Notes: a model not told the origin generated them from the letters alone. Shown: positions 9,688 to 18,978, counted from the first letter of the stretch. The stretch is DNA of 64,000 nt from Paracoccus seriniphilus (GCF_028553745.1 NZ_CP067129.1:201001-265000); one strand, 5' to 3'. Numbers and translations are program-made.

Positions 9688-10272
9688 ATGGCAGGTACAG
9701 ATGGGGTGAAGATTCATCCCGCGGTCGACGAAGGCATCGCGCCGGGACGCGCAGGCTTCCAGGGAGGCGTGCTGTCTTGTCATTGCGGTATCGATCCGGT
9801 CAAGGTCCGCATCACATCCCAGACGTCCCATAATCATATCTGCGGCTGCACGAAATGCTGGCGGCCAGCGGGGGCGACCTTCAGCCTGGTCGCCGTTGTC
9901 GCCCGCGACTGCGTCGAGATCATCCAGAACTCCGACAAGCTGGAAATCGTTGACCGCAATGCTGCAATCCAGCGCCATCGCTGCCGCGACTGTGGCGTGC
10001 ATATGTTCGGGCGCATCGAGGACAAGCAGCATCCCTTTTATGGGTTGGATTTCGTGCATACGGAACTGTCCTCCGAGCGCGGCTGGTCCGCCCCGGAATT
10101 CGCGGGCTTTGTCAGTTCGGTGATCGAATCGGGCGTTGACCCGTCGCGGATGGGCGGCATCCGCGCCCGCCTGCGTGAACTGGGGCTTGAACCCTATGAC
10201 GCCCTGTCCCCCGCATTGATGGATGCCATCGCCACACATGTCGCAAAGCGGACGGGGGCCCTTCCTGCTTGA
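9688..10272 (+). CDS. gfa: S-(hydroxymethyl)glutathione synthase (formaldehyde-activating enzyme Gfa)
   Basis: 194 residues, the length of the Paracoccus denitrificans enzyme. Gfa accelerates condensation of formaldehyde with glutathione. The zinc-binding cysteines are all there: C31 and C33 (CHC), C52, C54 and C57 (CGCTKC) and C99/C102 (CRDC). The ATG at 9688 follows an excellent AGGAGGGG ribosome site. It stands directly upstream of the glutathione-dependent formaldehyde dehydrogenase, as in P. denitrificans, giving the first step of formaldehyde clearance. Confidence 0.93.
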   Translation: MAGTDGVKIHPAVDEGIAPGRAGFQGGVLSCHCGIDPVKVRITSQTSHNHICGCTKCWRPAGATFSLVAVVARDCVEIIQNSDKLEIVDRNAAIQRHRCRDCGVHMFGRIEDKQHPFYGLDFVHTELSSERGWSAPEFAGFVSSVIESGVDPSRMGGIRARLRELGLEPYDALSPALMDAIATHVAKRTGALPA

Positions 10273-10370
10273 CGGGATCGTCATATCAATCGAAACGCGA
10301 AGTCAGGGGCGCAAGCAAGACCCCTCTGGCCATTTAGAATCCTACGAACTGGAATGACAGGAGACAGCCA

Positions 10371-11498
10371 ATGAGAACCCGTGCTGCCGTGGCCCTTGAG
10401 GCCGGCAAACCGTTGGAAGTGATGGAGGTCAATCTCGAAGGACCCAAAGAGGGCGAGGTTCTGGTCGAGATCAAGGCAACCGGCATTTGTCACACCGATG
10501 AATTCACCCGCTCGGGTGCCGACCCCGAAGGGCTGTTTCCGTCCATTCTGGGCCATGAGGGCGCGGGCGTGGTACTTGAGGTCGGACCGGGCGTGACCAG
10601 CCTGAAGCCCGGCGATCATGTCATCCCGCTCTATACGCCGGAATGCCGTGAATGTGCGTCCTGCCTGTCGGGCAAGACCAACCTCTGCACCAGGATCCGC
10701 GCGACGCAGGGGCAGGGGCTGATGCCCGATGGCACCACGCGTTTCTCGATGCTGGATGGAACGCCGATCTATCACTACATGGGCTGTTCGACCTTTGCGA
10801 ACCATACGGTTCTGCCCGAAATCGCATTGGCCAAGGTGCGCGAAGACGCACCTTTCGACAAGATCTGCTATATCGGCTGCGGCGTGACCACCGGCGTTGG
10901 CGCGGTGATCAACACGGCCAAGGTCGAAATCGGCGCCAAGGCGGTTGTCTTCGGGCTGGGCGGCATCGGGCTGAACGTGATTCAGGGCCTGCGTCTGGCC
11001 GGGGCCGACATGATCATAGGCGTCGATCTGAATGACGACAAGAAGGAAATGGCCGAGCGTTTCGGCATGACCCATTTCGTGAATCCGAAGAACGTCGAGA
11101 ATGTCGTGCAGGAAATCGTCGAGATGACGAAAACCCCCTTCGACCAGATCGGTGGCGCGGATTACAGCTTTGACGCGACCGGCAACGTCAAGGTCATGCG
11201 CGATGCGCTGGAATGCACCCATCGCGGCTGGGGTCAGTCGATCATCATCGGCGTTGCGCCTGCAGGGGCCGAAATCAGCACCCGTCCGTTCCAGCTGGTG
11301 ACCGGCCGCGTCTGGAAAGGCACGGCATTCGGCGGCGCCCGCGGACGTACCGATGTGCCCAAGATCGTCGACTGGTACATGGACGGAAAGATCGAGATCG
11401 ATCCCATGATCACGCACACCATGTCGCTGGATGACATCAACAAGGGCTTTGACCTGATGCACAGCGGTGAATCGATTCGTTCGGTCGTGCTTTACTGA
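10371..11498 (+). CDS. frmA: S-(hydroxymethyl)glutathione dehydrogenase (class III alcohol dehydrogenase)
   Basis: 375 residues. Oxidises S-hydroxymethylglutathione to S-formylglutathione with NAD. Catalytic-zinc motifs CHTDEF and GHEGAGVV, the structural-zinc loop with four cysteines (PECRECASC...NLC), and the Rossmann [12 protein letters not shown] are all intact. Called flhA in Paracoccus and adhI in Rhodobacter. A consensus AGGAGA site lies before the ATG. Gap to gfa is 98 bases and contains a small GGGG/CCCC inverted repeat. Confidence 0.96.
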   Translation: MRTRAAVALEAGKPLEVMEVNLEGPKEGEVLVEIKATGICHTDEFTRSGADPEGLFPSILGHEGAGVVLEVGPGVTSLKPGDHVIPLYTPECRECASCLSGKTNLCTRIRATQGQGLMPDGTTRFSMLDGTPIYHYMGCSTFANHTVLPEIALAKVREDAPFDKICYIGCGVTTGVGAVINTAKVEIGAKAVVFGLGGIGLNVIQGLRLAGADMIIGVDLNDDKKEMAERFGMTHFVNPKNVENVVQEIVEMTKTPFDQIGGADYSFDATGNVKVMRDALECTHRGWGQSIIIGVAPAGAEISTRPFQLVTGRVWKGTAFGGARGRTDVPKIVDWYMDGKIEIDPMITHTMSLDDINKGFDLMHSGESIRSVVLY

Positions 11499-11523
11499 TC
11501 CTTCATGGCTGCTTAGGTAAAAG

Positions 11524-11550
11524 GACGGCGGGGCCGCTGGTCCCGCCGTC
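11524..11550 (+). terminator. Intercistronic hairpin between frmA and the clpP-like gene
   Basis: Nine-base perfect arms GACGGCGGG / CCCGCCGTC, 25 bases after the frmA stop, with no T-run. It could attenuate transcription or stabilise the frmA mRNA end. Confidence 0.55.
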
Positions 11551-11577
11551 GCTATGAGAAAAACAAGGAGCAGGCCC

Positions 11578-12213
11578 ATGCGCCATCAGTGGCTGGACGA
11601 TGACGACGACAATGATGACGATGACCGCCCTGACCAGGGTGACAAGGAAGGTGGCCTGGGCCTTCCCGATGGCGACAATATCGGCAAGCTGTATTTCAAA
11701 TCGCGTACGGTGATCGTGGCCGGCGCGATCAATGACAAGCTGGCACAGCGCACCGTCGCCCATCTGCTGGCCCTGGCCGAGGAAAGCGACAAGCCGATCA
11801 ACATGCTGATCAGCTCGCCCGGGGGGCATGTTGAATCGGGTGACATGATCCATGACGTGATCAAGTTCATCCGTCCCACCGTGCGCACGATCGGTTCGGG
11901 CTGGGTGGCCAGTGCTGGCGCATTGATCTTTGTCGGTGCGGCCAAGGAAAACCGCTATTGCCTGCCCAATACCCGCTTTCTGATTCACCAGCCCTCGGGC
12001 GGGATTGGCGGAACCTCGTCGGACATGATGATCCAGGCCGAACAGGTTCGTTTGATGCGGGATCGCCTGAACCAGATCTTTGCGGATGCGACGGGTCAGA
12101 CGGTGGAACGGATCGAAAAGGACACGCATCGCGATTTCTGGCTGAACACCCAGGAAGCGCTGGATTACGGCCTGCTGGGCAAGGTCATTCGTTCGGTCGA
12201 CGAACTGAAGTGA
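11578..12213 (+). CDS. ClpP-like serine protease with Asp-rich N-terminus
   Basis: 211 residues. The fold signature of ClpP is clear: SSPGGHVESGD oxyanion region, nucleophile S112 in GWVASAGA, H137 in RFLIHQPSGG, and acidic residues D182/D186 in the EKDTHRDFWLNTQEALDYGLLG block. All three catalytic positions are kept, so it is probably active. Unlike housekeeping ClpP, residues 7-23 are almost all Asp/Asn (DDDDDNDDDD) and no clpX follows. Start chosen at 11578 because AAGGAG lies 7 bases upstream. Its place between frmA and fghA suggests a role tied to C1 metabolism, for example protein turnover during formaldehyde stress; that is inference. Confidence 0.85.
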   Translation: MRHQWLDDDDDNDDDDRPDQGDKEGGLGLPDGDNIGKLYFKSRTVIVAGAINDKLAQRTVAHLLALAEESDKPINMLISSPGGHVESGDMIHDVIKFIRPTVRTIGSGWVASAGALIFVGAAKENRYCLPNTRFLIHQPSGGIGGTSSDMMIQAEQVRLMRDRLNQIFADATGQTVERIEKDTHRDFWLNTQEALDYGLLGKVIRSVDELK

Positions 12214-12218
12214 TGCAA

Positions 12219-12242
12219 CGGGCAGGGCATCAGTTCTGCCCG
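12219..12242 (+). terminator. Hairpin after the clpP-like gene
   Basis: Arms CGGGCAG / CTGCCCG with a ten-base loop, 5 bases after the stop, followed by a mixed T-rich stretch (ATCTCTATT). A plausible weak terminator before fghA. The remaining bases to 12493 show no gene. Confidence 0.5.
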
Positions 12243-12493
12243 GATCTCTATTGATCATCGTGCGGGGGCCGGGTTTCCCGGTCCCCGCCGCCCTTGCGAG
12301 AGGCTGCGCAGGGCGCGCGATACCATGCCGGGCTGGCGCTATGGCCGAATCCCGAACCGATCTGCCCCAAGCGACGCAAGCTGTATGATTCCTTTGTGTG
12401 GCTTCTTGTCTTTTCGCGTTGCCCTCGGGGCGTCTCATGGGTTTGGTGGGGCGCAGAACGGGACCGCAATATCTTGCAGAAAAGGGGCATGAT

Positions 12494-13327
12494 GTGACCA
12501 TCGAAACGCTTTCGGAAAATCGCAGCTTTGGCGGGACGCAGGGCGTCTATCGTCATAAATCCCAATCCACTGGCACGGACATGACATTCGCGCTGTTTCT
12601 GCCCGAAGAGGCGCAGCATGGCCGGGTTCCGGTGCTGTGGTATCTGTCGGGCCTGACCTGCACCCATGAAAACGCCATGACCAAGGCCGCCGCCCAGGAA
12701 TGGTGCGCCGAAGCCGGGATCGCGATCGTCTTCCCCGACACATCCCCGCGCGGAGATGAGGTTGCCGACGACGAAGCCTATGATCTGGGGAAGGGCGCAG
12801 GGTTCTATGTGAATGCCACCCAGGACCCGTGGAAGCCGCATTACCAGATGTGGCAATATATCGTTCACGAGCTGCCCGAGCTGGTCAGCGACAATTTCGC
12901 CATTGATCGCGATGCCATGGGGATCACCGGCCATTCCATGGGCGGGCACGGCGCGCTGACCATCGCCATGACACACCCGGACCGCTATCGCTCGGTTTCG
13001 GCATTTTCACCGATTGCGAATCCGACCGAGTCGGACTGGGGCAGGAAACAGCTTTCGGCCTATCTGGGCGAGGACAGGGCGACCTGGCGCGCCCATGATG
13101 CCACGATCCTGATGACGGAACGGGGATATCCCGGCGAAGTGCTGATCGATCAGGGCAGCGAAGATCAGTTCCTGGACCTGCTCAAGCCCGAGGCCCTGGC
13201 GCAGGCCATGATGGCGCGGCGTCAGCCCGGTCAGTTCCGGATGCAGCCGGGCTATGATCACAGCTACTTCTTCGTGCAGACCTTCATGGCAGACCACATC
13301 CTGTGGCATGCCGAACGGCTTGCCTGA
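12494..13327 (+). CDS. fghA: S-formylglutathione hydrolase
   Basis: 277 residues. Hydrolyses S-formylglutathione to formate and glutathione, completing formaldehyde oxidation. The alpha/beta-hydrolase nucleophile S148 is in GHSMGGHGA; H256 is in GYDHSYFF; DTSPRGDEVADD and YLSGLTCTHEN are family hallmarks. I chose the GTG at 12494 (AAAGGGG 7 bases upstream) because the family begins just before SFGGxQxVYRH; longer frames add unrelated sequence. Confidence 0.93.
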   Translation: MTIETLSENRSFGGTQGVYRHKSQSTGTDMTFALFLPEEAQHGRVPVLWYLSGLTCTHENAMTKAAAQEWCAEAGIAIVFPDTSPRGDEVADDEAYDLGKGAGFYVNATQDPWKPHYQMWQYIVHELPELVSDNFAIDRDAMGITGHSMGGHGALTIAMTHPDRYRSVSAFSPIANPTESDWGRKQLSAYLGEDRATWRAHDATILMTERGYPGEVLIDQGSEDQFLDLLKPEALAQAMMARRQPGQFRMQPGYDHSYFFVQTFMADHILWHAERLA

Positions 13328-13355
13328 ACGATTTTGCCAAATCTTCCCGATCGCG

Positions 13356-13394
13356 CTGCCAAAACTCCCATCAGACTTTAGGGGTAAGTGGCAG
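13356..13394. promoter_or_regulatory. Imperfect inverted repeat upstream of xoxF
   Basis: CTGCCA (13356-13361) and TGGCAG (13389-13394) form exact inverted arms with CCC/GGGG continuing inwards, about 105 bases before the xoxF start. It is in the only gap where an xoxF promoter and regulator site could lie. The regulator is unknown. The xoxF gene has a strong AGGGAGGAG ribosome site at about 13483-13491. Confidence 0.35.
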
Positions 13395-13498
13395 TGCGGC
13401 GGATTGACGCAGAAGGGTGTGCATCCAACACTACCTGACATGGAGAGCCGTGGCCGGAGGAAAATCCGCGGCGTCTGATCCAAGGGAGGAGCACATCG

Positions 13499-15319
13499 AT
13501 GAAATATCTGCTGAACAGTGCCCTGGCGGCACTGCTGCTGACCAGTGCCACGGCCTATGCGAACGAAAGTGTCATGGCCGAAATGGCCAAGCCGGAACAA
13601 TGGGCGATCCAGATGGGTGATTACGCGAATACGCGTTATTCCGAGCTGGACCAGATCAACAAGGACAATGTCAAAGATCTGCGCGTGGCGTGGACATTTT
13701 CAACCGGCGTCCTGCGTGGCCATGAGGGCAGCCCCCTTGTGATCGGCGACATGATGTATGTCCACACGCCGTTCCCCAACAAGGTTTTCGCCCTGGACCT
13801 GGCCAATGACGGCAAGATCGTCTGGCGCTATGAACCCCAGCAAAACCCCGAAGTCATTGCGGTCATGTGCTGCGACACGGTCAACCGCGGGGTCGCCTAT
13901 GCCGATGGCATGATCCTGCTGCATCAGGCGGATACGACGCTTGTGGCGCTGGATGCCAAGACCGGCGAAGAGAAATGGAAGGTCCAGACCGGCGATCCGT
14001 CGATCGGCGAAACCAACACCGCAACGGTTCTGCCGGTCAAGGACAAGGTGATCGTCGGCGTATCCGGGGGTGAATATGGTGTGCGTGGCCGCGTCACAGC
14101 CTATAGCCTGGCCGATGGATCAGAGGTCTGGAAAGCCTATTCCACCGGCCCCGATGACGAAATGCTGGTGGATCCGGAAAAGACCATGCATCTGGGCAAG
14201 CCCATCGGTCCCGACAGCAGCCTGAACAGCTGGGAAGGCGATCAGTGGAAGATTGGCGGCGGCACGACCTGGGGCTGGTATTCCTATGATCCCGATCTGA
14301 ACCTGATCTATTACGGCACCGGGAACCCCTCGACCTGGAATCCCTCTCAACGGCCGGGTGACAACAAATGGTCGATGACCATCATGGCCCGCGACGCCGA
14401 CACCGGCATGGCCAAATGGTTCTATCAGATGACGCCCCATGACGAATGGGACTTTGACGGCGTCAATGAAATGATCCTGACCGATCAGGAAATCGATGGC
14501 GAACAGCGCAAGCTGCTGACCCATTTCGACCGGAACGGTCTGGGCTATACGCTTGATCGCGAAACCGGCGAGTTGCTGGTGGCCGAGAAATTCGATCCTG
14601 CTGTCAACTGGACCACCGGCGTCGATATGGATCCGGAATCCGAAACCTATGGTCGTCCTGCCGTGGTCGCCGAATATTCGACCTCTCAGAATGGCGAGGA
14701 TACCAACACCACGGGCGTCTGCCCCGCGGCACTGGGATCCAAGGACCAGCAACCGGCAGCCTTCTCGCCCAAGACCAACCTGTTCTATGTTCCCACCAAC
14801 CATGTCTGCATGGATTACGAACCCTTCCGTGTAGCCTATACGGCCGGTCAGCCCTATGTCGGGGCAACGCTTTCGATGTTCCCCGCACCTGACAGCCATG
14901 GCGGAATGGGCAATTTCATTGCCTGGGACAATGTCAACGGCGAGATCAAATGGTCGCTGCCCGAACAGTTCTCGGTCTGGTCCGGTGCGCTGGCAACGGC
15001 GGGGGATCTGGTCTTCTATGGCACGCTGGAAGGCTATCTGAAGGCGGTAGACGCCGAAACGGGTGAAGAGCTTTACAAGTTCAAGACTCCGTCCGGCGTG
15101 ATCGGCAATGTCATGACCTATGTCCATGGCGGCAAGCAATATATCGGCATTCTGTCCGGTGTGGGCGGTTGGGCCGGTATCGGTCTGGCAGCGGGTCTGA
15201 CGAACCCCAATGACGGTCTTGGCGCCGTCGGCGGTTATGCCGCGCTGAGCGACTATACCGAGCTTGGCGGCCAGCTGACCGTCTTTGAACTGCCCGGTGA
15301 TGCGCCGGTCGAGGGCTAA
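13499..15319 (+). CDS. xoxF: Lanthanide-dependent methanol dehydrogenase XoxF (PQQ enzyme)
   Basis: 606 residues with a Sec signal (cleavage after about residue 21, TAYA). Periplasmic oxidation of methanol using PQQ. The vicinal cysteines C124-C125 that cap PQQ are present, as are tryptophan-docking beta-propeller repeats. The DEWDFDG motif holds the catalytic aspartate D318 and the extra aspartate D320 two residues later; this D-x-D pair marks lanthanide (XoxF) rather than calcium (MxaF) enzymes, which have alanine there. Followed by xoxG and xoxJ. No mxaI-like small subunit is near. Confidence 0.96.
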   Translation: MKYLLNSALAALLLTSATAYANESVMAEMAKPEQWAIQMGDYANTRYSELDQINKDNVKDLRVAWTFSTGVLRGHEGSPLVIGDMMYVHTPFPNKVFALDLANDGKIVWRYEPQQNPEVIAVMCCDTVNRGVAYADGMILLHQADTTLVALDAKTGEEKWKVQTGDPSIGETNTATVLPVKDKVIVGVSGGEYGVRGRVTAYSLADGSEVWKAYSTGPDDEMLVDPEKTMHLGKPIGPDSSLNSWEGDQWKIGGGTTWGWYSYDPDLNLIYYGTGNPSTWNPSQRPGDNKWSMTIMARDADTGMAKWFYQMTPHDEWDFDGVNEMILTDQEIDGEQRKLLTHFDRNGLGYTLDRETGELLVAEKFDPAVNWTTGVDMDPESETYGRPAVVAEYSTSQNGEDTNTTGVCPAALGSKDQQPAAFSPKTNLFYVPTNHVCMDYEPFRVAYTAGQPYVGATLSMFPAPDSHGGMGNFIAWDNVNGEIKWSLPEQFSVWSGALATAGDLVFYGTLEGYLKAVDAETGEELYKFKTPSGVIGNVMTYVHGGKQYIGILSGVGGWAGIGLAAGLTNPNDGLGAVGGYAALSDYTELGGQLTVFELPGDAPVEG

Positions 15320-15358
15320 TACTTTCGTTTCGCAAAACCAGAAGTGATCTGTGAAGGG

Positions 15359-15385
15359 ACCGCCCCAGCGATAAACTGGGGCGGT
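15359..15385 (+). terminator. Hairpin between xoxF and xoxG
   Basis: Ten-base perfect arms ACCGCCCCAG / CTGGGGCGGT with a seven-base loop, 40 bases after the xoxF stop and without a long T-run. Likely a partial terminator or 3' stabiliser that lets xoxF mRNA exceed xoxG mRNA. Confidence 0.55.
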
Positions 15386-15433
15386 TCTGCCTGAGGAGAG
15401 CAGGCGGGACCAACTCTAGGGAGGAAGACAAGA

Positions 15434-16000
15434 ATGAAAGCCATCACCAGCCTTGCGGCGCTGGTTGTCGCGGCGTCGCTGGCCGGACCGGCCATGGCGC
15501 AGTCCGAGACCACATCAGACGCTTCAGCCGGAACCGAAGGGGCGACATTGCCGAACGGCATGGATATCACGCCCGACTACACGGAATATGGCCGCTGGTA
15601 TAACGCCGAAGGGATTCCGACCTACAAGATCGACGCGGATGGCAGCGTCGATTTCGCGACCTTCAACGGCTATCGCCGCTATTCTGCGGAATGCCATGTC
15701 TGTCACGGCCCGGATGGCGAGGGTTCGACCTATGCCCCGGCGCTGAAGGATTCGGTGTTGCGGCTGGATTACTATGATTTCCAGGAGATCGTCGCATCGG
15801 GCAAGCAAGAGGTGAACACCGCCCAGAACCAGGTGATGCCGGCATTTGGCACCAACAAGAATGTCTGGTGCTATATTGACGACATCTATGCCTATCTGGT
15901 CGCGCGGGGTACCGATGCCCTGCCGCGCGGACGACCGGCCAAGAAGGGACCGAAAACGGATGAATTCGCCGAGCAGGAAGATTCCTGCATGTCGATGTGA
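15434..16000 (+). CDS. xoxG: Cytochrome c XoxG (electron acceptor of XoxF)
   Basis: 188 residues with a signal peptide ending about residue 22 (GPAMA). Single heme-binding CHVCH (C87, C90, H91) and a likely axial methionine M135 in QVMPAFG. It corresponds to the cytochrome c553i gene (cycB) known beside xoxF in Paracoccus denitrificans. Takes electrons from reduced PQQ in XoxF to the terminal cytochrome chain. A GGGAGG site precedes the ATG. xoxJ starts one base after the stop. Confidence 0.92.
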   Translation: MKAITSLAALVVAASLAGPAMAQSETTSDASAGTEGATLPNGMDITPDYTEYGRWYNAEGIPTYKIDADGSVDFATFNGYRRYSAECHVCHGPDGEGSTYAPALKDSVLRLDYYDFQEIVASGKQEVNTAQNQVMPAFGTNKNVWCYIDDIYAYLVARGTDALPRGRPAKKGPKTDEFAEQEDSCMSM

Positions 16001-16001
16001 C

Positions 16002-16817
16002 ATGCGCAGGCTGATCATCACGGCAATATCAGGCTGGCTCTGCGTGGCACATATGGGTGCCGCGCAGGTCGCCGACCTGAGATCGACCACCAGTTTCCGC
16101 GTTTGCGCCGATCCGGCCAATGCCCCCATGTCGCACAAGGATGGCAGCGGCTTTGAAAATCGCCTTGCCGCGCAGTTCGGCGAATGGCTGGACCTGCCGG
16201 TGACCTATAGCTGGTTTCCCTCGGGGATGGGCTTCATTACCAAGACGCTGCGCGCGGGCACCTGCGATGTGGTGATGGGATATGCGCAGGGCGATGAGCT
16301 GGTGCAGAATACCAATCATTACTACACCTCGGTCTTTGGTATCGTGACGCGCAAGGACAGCGCGCTGGCCGATGTCGACCACCTGGGCGATCCGGTGCTG
16401 AAGGATCATCCCATCGGAGTCATCGCGGGCAGCCCGCCTGCGACCATCATGGCGCGGGCCGGTCTGGCCAAGGACATGCGCGGGGGTGATCTGTTCGTGG
16501 ACCGCCGCGTCAAGGATCCGGTGGGTCGGATGATCGACTCGGTCCGGGATGGCAGCCTGGATGCCGCCGTGCTGTGGGGGCCTTTGGCTGGCCCGCGCAT
16601 CAAGGATGACCCTGACCTGCAGTTCACGCCGCTGCTAAGGGAAAAAAGCGGCCCGAAGATGTTCTATCGCATCACCATGGGGGTGCGTCCGGGCGAGCAG
16701 GAATGGAAACGCCAGCTGAACAGCCTGATCCGCCGCCATCAGGATGAAATCAACCAGACGCTGCGCGAGGCCGGGGTGCCCCTTGTGGACGATTATGGCA
16801 AGGAGATGTTGCCATGA
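16002..16817 (+). CDS. xoxJ: XoxJ, periplasmic solute-binding-like protein
   Basis: 271 residues, signal peptide of about 21 residues. It has the fold signature of family-3 solute-binding proteins (FRVCADPANAPMSHKDGSGFENRL, then GTCDVVMGYAQGDELV) and is the expected xoxFGJ partner thought to help activate XoxF in the periplasm. The ATG at 16002 is adjacent to the xoxG stop; the longer frame would run inside xoxG. The stop overlaps the next gene by 4 bases. Confidence 0.9.
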   Translation: MRRLIITAISGWLCVAHMGAAQVADLRSTTSFRVCADPANAPMSHKDGSGFENRLAAQFGEWLDLPVTYSWFPSGMGFITKTLRAGTCDVVMGYAQGDELVQNTNHYYTSVFGIVTRKDSALADVDHLGDPVLKDHPIGVIAGSPPATIMARAGLAKDMRGGDLFVDRRVKDPVGRMIDSVRDGSLDAAVLWGPLAGPRIKDDPDLQFTPLLREKSGPKMFYRITMGVRPGEQEWKRQLNSLIRRHQDEINQTLREAGVPLVDDYGKEMLP

Positions 16818-17347
16818 TCCGGCTGGCGATCGCGATATCTGTCGTGATCGCCGTCCCCGCATGGGCCGATATCGCCGAGCCCTCAGGATTTCGCGGCGAA
16901 CCCTATACGGCCCCGGTGCCATCGACCCTGCAAGGGGCCAAGGTGATCGATGCCGAAATGGCCCTGACGCTTTGGGCCGAAGATGCGGGTTTTGTCGATG
17001 TCTATCCGCGCACCCTGAAGCCGCAGGGGCTGCCCGAGGGCACTATCTGGCAAGAGCCGCGCCATGACACCATTCCCGGTGCGATCTGGCTGTGGAATAC
17101 CGGTTATGAAAGCCTGACAGCGGAAGAGATGCAGCGTCTGGAAGACGGTCTGGCCAGCATGACGCGGGGCAATCCGGATATGCCGCTGGTGATCTTCTGT
17201 CGGGCTGATTGCTGGATGAGCTGGAACGCGGCGAAACGTGCCGTCGATCTGGGTTATCGGAAGGTCATGTGGTTTCCCGGTGGCATTGATGAATGGCAGG
17301 ACGCGTTGGGACCGGATCTGGTCAGGGCTGAACCTGTCGCCCCGTGA
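16814..17347 (+). CDS. PQQ-associated CXXCW-motif rhodanese-like protein
   Basis: 177 residues with a signal peptide (about residue 19). C-terminal rhodanese-like domain in which the active loop is CRADCW, the motif that defines the 'PQQ-dependent catabolism-associated CXXCW' family. Two cysteines spaced by two residues suggest thiol redox or metal handling rather than plain sulfur transfer. It overlaps xoxJ by ATGA, so it belongs to the xoxFGJ operon. Its 3' end overlaps the convergent beta-propeller gene by 26 bases. Confidence 0.85.
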   Translation: MIRLAIAISVVIAVPAWADIAEPSGFRGEPYTAPVPSTLQGAKVIDAEMALTLWAEDAGFVDVYPRTLKPQGLPEGTIWQEPRHDTIPGAIWLWNTGYESLTAEEMQRLEDGLASMTRGNPDMPLVIFCRADCWMSWNAAKRAVDLGYRKVMWFPGGIDEWQDALGPDLVRAEPVAP

Positions 17348-18254
17348 ACTGACCAAAGGCGCGCGGACCGGCGGGAACATCCAGCTCTGCGGTGATGGTC
17401 AGATCGCGGGCATCAAGCACCATGATCGTATCGGAATCCCAATTGGCCAGCACGACACCGCTGTCATCGGGCAGGCTGGCGATGCCTTCGGGATAATCCC
17501 CGACCTCGAGTGTTTCTGTTACCTCAAGACTTTCGGGATCAAAAACCGTGACGGTGCTGGCATATTGATTTGTCACGAAACCCCGTCCACCGGCAAAAGC
17601 GATACCATAGGGGCGATGCCCCGTCGCGACATGGCCAAGCAGGGTGCCGCTGTCGGGATCCATGATCGAGACGCGATCGCCAAGGACATCCGCACTGTAG
17701 AGGCGGCCGCGATGAAAGGTGACCGCGAAAGGATGTTCGCCCGAGGTCGTGATCTTGCGCAGCAGTTTCCCCGTCTCGATGTCGAAGATGCTGACCGTGT
17801 CGTCATCGCGATCAGCTGTGGCGACCAATGCCCCGTTCGCGCTGATGGCAACGCCCGAGGGAATCTGGCCGGTTCGGGCGGTCCAGAGCGGTTCCAGATC
17901 CCCGTCCAGCCGCATCAGGCGGTTGTTGTACCAATCGGTGATCACGACCCCTTTGCCGGGGATGGCCGCGATCCCAAAGGCGCCGGCGCCCAACTCGGCG
18001 TGTCGCGTGATCTGTCCCGCTTCGTCCAGAACCGACAGCCGCCCGCTATCTGCGGCGATCACATAGGCCCGCGCGCGTTTCGGATCATAGGCCACCGGGG
18101 CAGGCGCGCCCGGCAGTTCGGTGCTGGCGATGATCTCCATGCGGTTCAGGTCGATGACCGTCACCGCATCTGCATTTTGCGAGGTGACGAATGCGAGATC
18201 CCCGGCACAGGCCGGGGAGAGCATGGACAGAAATGCCGGCAGCCACAGCCGCAT
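17322..18254 (-). CDS. Exported YVTN-type beta-propeller protein
   Basis: 310 residues with a signal peptide of about 17 residues (SPACAG). Six to seven short repeats of the form 'AFVTSQNADAVTVIDL', 'VATADRDDDTVSIFDI', 'FVTNQYASTVTVFDPE' predict a beta-propeller. Proteins like this accompany PQQ-dehydrogenase and lanthanide-uptake genes, but the molecular role is not known. It is read toward xoxJ, downstream of the SRPBCC gene with which it appears to form a two-gene operon. Confidence 0.8.
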   Translation of the reverse strand: MRLWLPAFLSMLSPACAGDLAFVTSQNADAVTVIDLNRMEIIASTELPGAPAPVAYDPKRARAYVIAADSGRLSVLDEAGQITRHAELGAGAFGIAAIPGKGVVITDWYNNRLMRLDGDLEPLWTARTGQIPSGVAISANGALVATADRDDDTVSIFDIETGKLLRKITTSGEHPFAVTFHRGRLYSADVLGDRVSIMDPDSGTLLGHVATGHRPYGIAFAGGRGFVTNQYASTVTVFDPESLEVTETLEVGDYPEGIASLPDDSGVVLANWDSDTIMVLDARDLTITAELDVPAGPRAFGQFTGRQVQP

Positions 18255-18259
18255 GCGGC

Positions 18260-18817
18260 CTATTCCACCTTGCCGAAACGTTCGGCCAGGGCATCGAAAC
18301 CGGCCTGGTAGATGGCCGTGACCGCAGCAACCGCCGCATCGTCGTTCAGTTCTTCGGGCGGATCGTTATTGGGAAAACCCCGGTAATAGCCTCCCTTCCA
18401 CAGAACTTCGGCCTTGCCGTCCTTGTCACTGACCTGCAGCGTCGCCGAATAATTGGTGACGGGCAGAACCTCGACCGCAACATCGGTGATCATGTATTTG
18501 TACATCATCTTGTCGGGGTCGATCTTCATCAGCTGTTCCGTGATGGTCGGATCGCCGCTTTCCGCCTTCAGATGCAGGACTCGCGTCGATTCATCGGGAA
18601 CATCGACGGGTGCGCCCTCGGGGGTCATTTCGGTCGAAGCGACGGCAGGATGCCAGCTCATGTCATCGAAATGCCCGATCACCTCCCAGACCTCGGTGGG
18701 GCTGGCATCAAGGGTGATCGTCATCTGGGTTTTCTGTCGCGAGGGCCCATGTGCCGACGCCGTGCTTGCAAGGGCCATGCCGGCAGCCAGGGTCAGGCCG
18801 AACATTGCTTTCAACAT
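18260..18817 (-). CDS. Exported SRPBCC-domain protein (MxaD-like)
   Basis: 185 residues, signal peptide about 22 residues (ASTASA). The mature part has the polyketide-cyclase/SRPBCC pattern (MTITLDASPTEVWEVIGHFDDMSWHPAV). MxaD, a protein of this type, assists methanol dehydrogenase and cytochrome interaction in methylotrophs; a comparable role with XoxF is likely but not proven. Reads divergently from the ABC operon, with about 160 bases between starts. Confidence 0.78.
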   Translation of the reverse strand: MLKAMFGLTLAAGMALASTASAHGPSRQKTQMTITLDASPTEVWEVIGHFDDMSWHPAVASTEMTPEGAPVDVPDESTRVLHLKAESGDPTITEQLMKIDPDKMMYKYMITDVAVEVLPVTNYSATLQVSDKDGKAEVLWKGGYYRGFPNNDPPEELNDDAAVAAVTAIYQAGFDALAERFGKVE

Positions 18818-18899
18818 ATTTCTTCATCCTCCCGTGAACCCGTGTGGAGCATGATCGCCACCGGCGTCATCGTCCATACGACCAAAGACTTAGGAAAAC

Positions 18900-18920
18900 A
18901 TTCCCGTGCCGCGCGGGAAT
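18900..18920. promoter_or_regulatory. Inverted repeat in the divergent promoter region
   Basis: ATTCCCG (18900-18906) and CGGGAAT (18914-18920) with a seven-base loop, followed by AAAAAA. It sits midway between the SRPBCC and the ABC-binding-protein genes, where a shared operator is expected. The A-run, not T-run, on the plus strand argues against a terminator for either gene. Confidence 0.4.
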
Positions 18921-18978
18921 AAAAAACGTCTTGCCCTGCGGGATGCCCGGGCCCAACATGAGCTGGGGAGAGTGCAAA

